NCBI RefSeq assembly: GCF_047795645.1
Contig: NZ_CP181045.1
Span: forward strand, 1,240,001 to 1,304,000
Direction of reading: 5' to 3'
Length of the DNA: 64,000 bases
From: Salipaludibacillus sp047795645
Lineage (GTDB): Bacteria; Bacillota; Bacilli; Bacillales; Salisediminibacteriaceae
Part shown: positions 63,607-64,000 of the stretch, piece after piece
How the letters are laid out: each line of letters opens with the position of its first letter
Numbering within the stretch: the stretch's first letter is position 1
Translations under genes and position numbers: made by a program
The notes under the pieces: model-generated
What the model was told of the DNA's origin: nothing
What the model saw: only the letters and a program-made list of their open reading frames with translations
The model's database searches: none

Positions 63607-64000
63607 TTAAAATAGTTTACCATCTTCTGGTGGTTCTTCCTCTAGACTTGATTTTTCAGGACGTTCCCCTTTTTCAACCCAAGAATCCTTGACTTCTCCA
63701 GTTGAGTTCGTATCAAATAAGAATGACCCATTTGTATAACGATCATTTGATCTAATAGTTCTTACCTCTACCGATCCTTCAGTATTATCTTCCATTTGAA
63801 CGTGAACTGTATCAAAAGAACCTAGTACATGAACAAAAGCTACTCGATGAGGATTACGTTTTAATTCTTTTATCATTACCATTCCACGCTTTGCCCTAGT
63901 CGTTTTTTCAAAAGAACTTAAACTCATTTTTTTGAAAGAAGACCGCTGCGTCAATAAGAAAATCCATGGTTTGTCATTTGCATTGAAAATTTGACAACTC
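63607..64000 (-). CDS. parC: DNA topoisomerase IV subunit A (C-terminal end only)
   Basis: The reading frame enters from the right edge and ends at 63607; about 130 residues are visible. They match the last blades and tail of ParC: WIFLLTQRSSFKKMSL, the strongly conserved TRAKRGMVMIKELKRNPHRV, and RTIRSNDRYTNGSFLFD. Together with ParE, topoisomerase IV separates linked daughter chromosomes. The acidic tail ERPEKSSLEEEPPEDGKLF differs from shorter Bacillus tails. parE would be expected further right. An internal TTG at 63954 is not the true start. Confidence 0.93.
   Translation of the reverse strand, partial: SCQIFNANDKPWIFLLTQRSSFKKMSLSSFEKTTRAKRGMVMIKELKRNPHRVAFVHVLGSFDTVHVQMEDNTEGSVEVRTIRSNDRYTNGSFLFDTNSTGEVKDSWVEKGERPEKSSLEEEPPEDGKLF

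Noticed and set aside
1..64000. CRISPR arrays, insertion sequences, tRNA and rRNA genes
   Set aside because: No regularly spaced repeats, transposase motifs or cloverleaf/rRNA-like sequences were seen on either strand.

Overview
The window is a stretch of AT-rich chromosome from a spore-forming, low-GC Gram-positive bacterium, most likely a halophilic or salt-tolerant member of the Bacillaceae. Four things point there: part of an ectoine operon (ectA, ectB) at the left edge; spore genes (a gerA-type germination operon, a CotS/CotSA pair, an SspL-like spore protein); Firmicute regulation (a proline T-box, a TnrA/GlnR box, a SigG-like promoter); and Bacillus-type families (CvfB, a DynA-like double dynamin, TypA). 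I see no phage, insertion sequence, CRISPR array, tRNA or rRNA. Most of the window is ordinary core genome with small lineage-specific genes in between.

Layout. 1-3.7 kb: ectBA and typA on the minus strand. 3.9-9.6 kb: an HD-GYP-derived protein that has lost its catalytic core, proBA behind a T-box leader, and an ACT/UPF0210 pair behind a short leader that carries half of the glycine-riboswitch signature. 9.6-15.7 kb: a membrane-anchored serine hydrolase, an acyltransferase, then amt fused by overlapping codons to a GlnD-like nucleotidyltransferase and a DEDDh exonuclease, with a TnrA/GlnR box in the activating position. 15.7-24.5 kb: a glycerol-1-phosphate dehydrogenase-like enzyme, ilvA, cvfB, topB, a membrane phosphoesterase, and a MOSC / retropepsin-like / KOW cluster. 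24.5-31.5 kb: two related permease-like proteins around a ParB-like protein and an SDR, then sugar-phosphate and nucleotide-sugar genes. 31.5-40.6 kb: cotS-cotSA, fabF, dynA, sspL and a methyltransferase. 40.9-43.5 kb: a sulfonate-type ABC transporter. 43.6-50 kb: many small genes, including an HPr-like protein without its phosphorylation sites, an E. coli-type speD, an M50-like protease and a 3D-domain wall protein. 50.4-58.2 kb: a GGDEF-EAL protein paired with a sugar-binding lipoprotein, a Rieske protein with a large helical tail, and a HAD hydrolase. 58.4-64 kb: xerS, gerXABC and the 3' end of parC.

How it works together. Osmoprotection (ectoine) sits near proline synthesis, but proBA is under T-box control, so it reads proline starvation rather than salt. 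Nitrogen limitation probably switches on the amt operon through TnrA. Spore formation and germination are covered by cotS/cotSA, sspL and gerXABC.

The most unusual DNA-level signal is an intergenic repeat of about 99 bp, present three times (7149-7208, 9319-9417, 18460-18558). Each copy starts directly at the U-tract of a Rho-independent terminator and lies in the same orientation relative to it. Others worth checking are the half-glycine leader at 9418-9516, the nitrogen-controlled nucleotidyltransferase/exonuclease pair, and several proteins that keep a fold but have lost catalytic residues.
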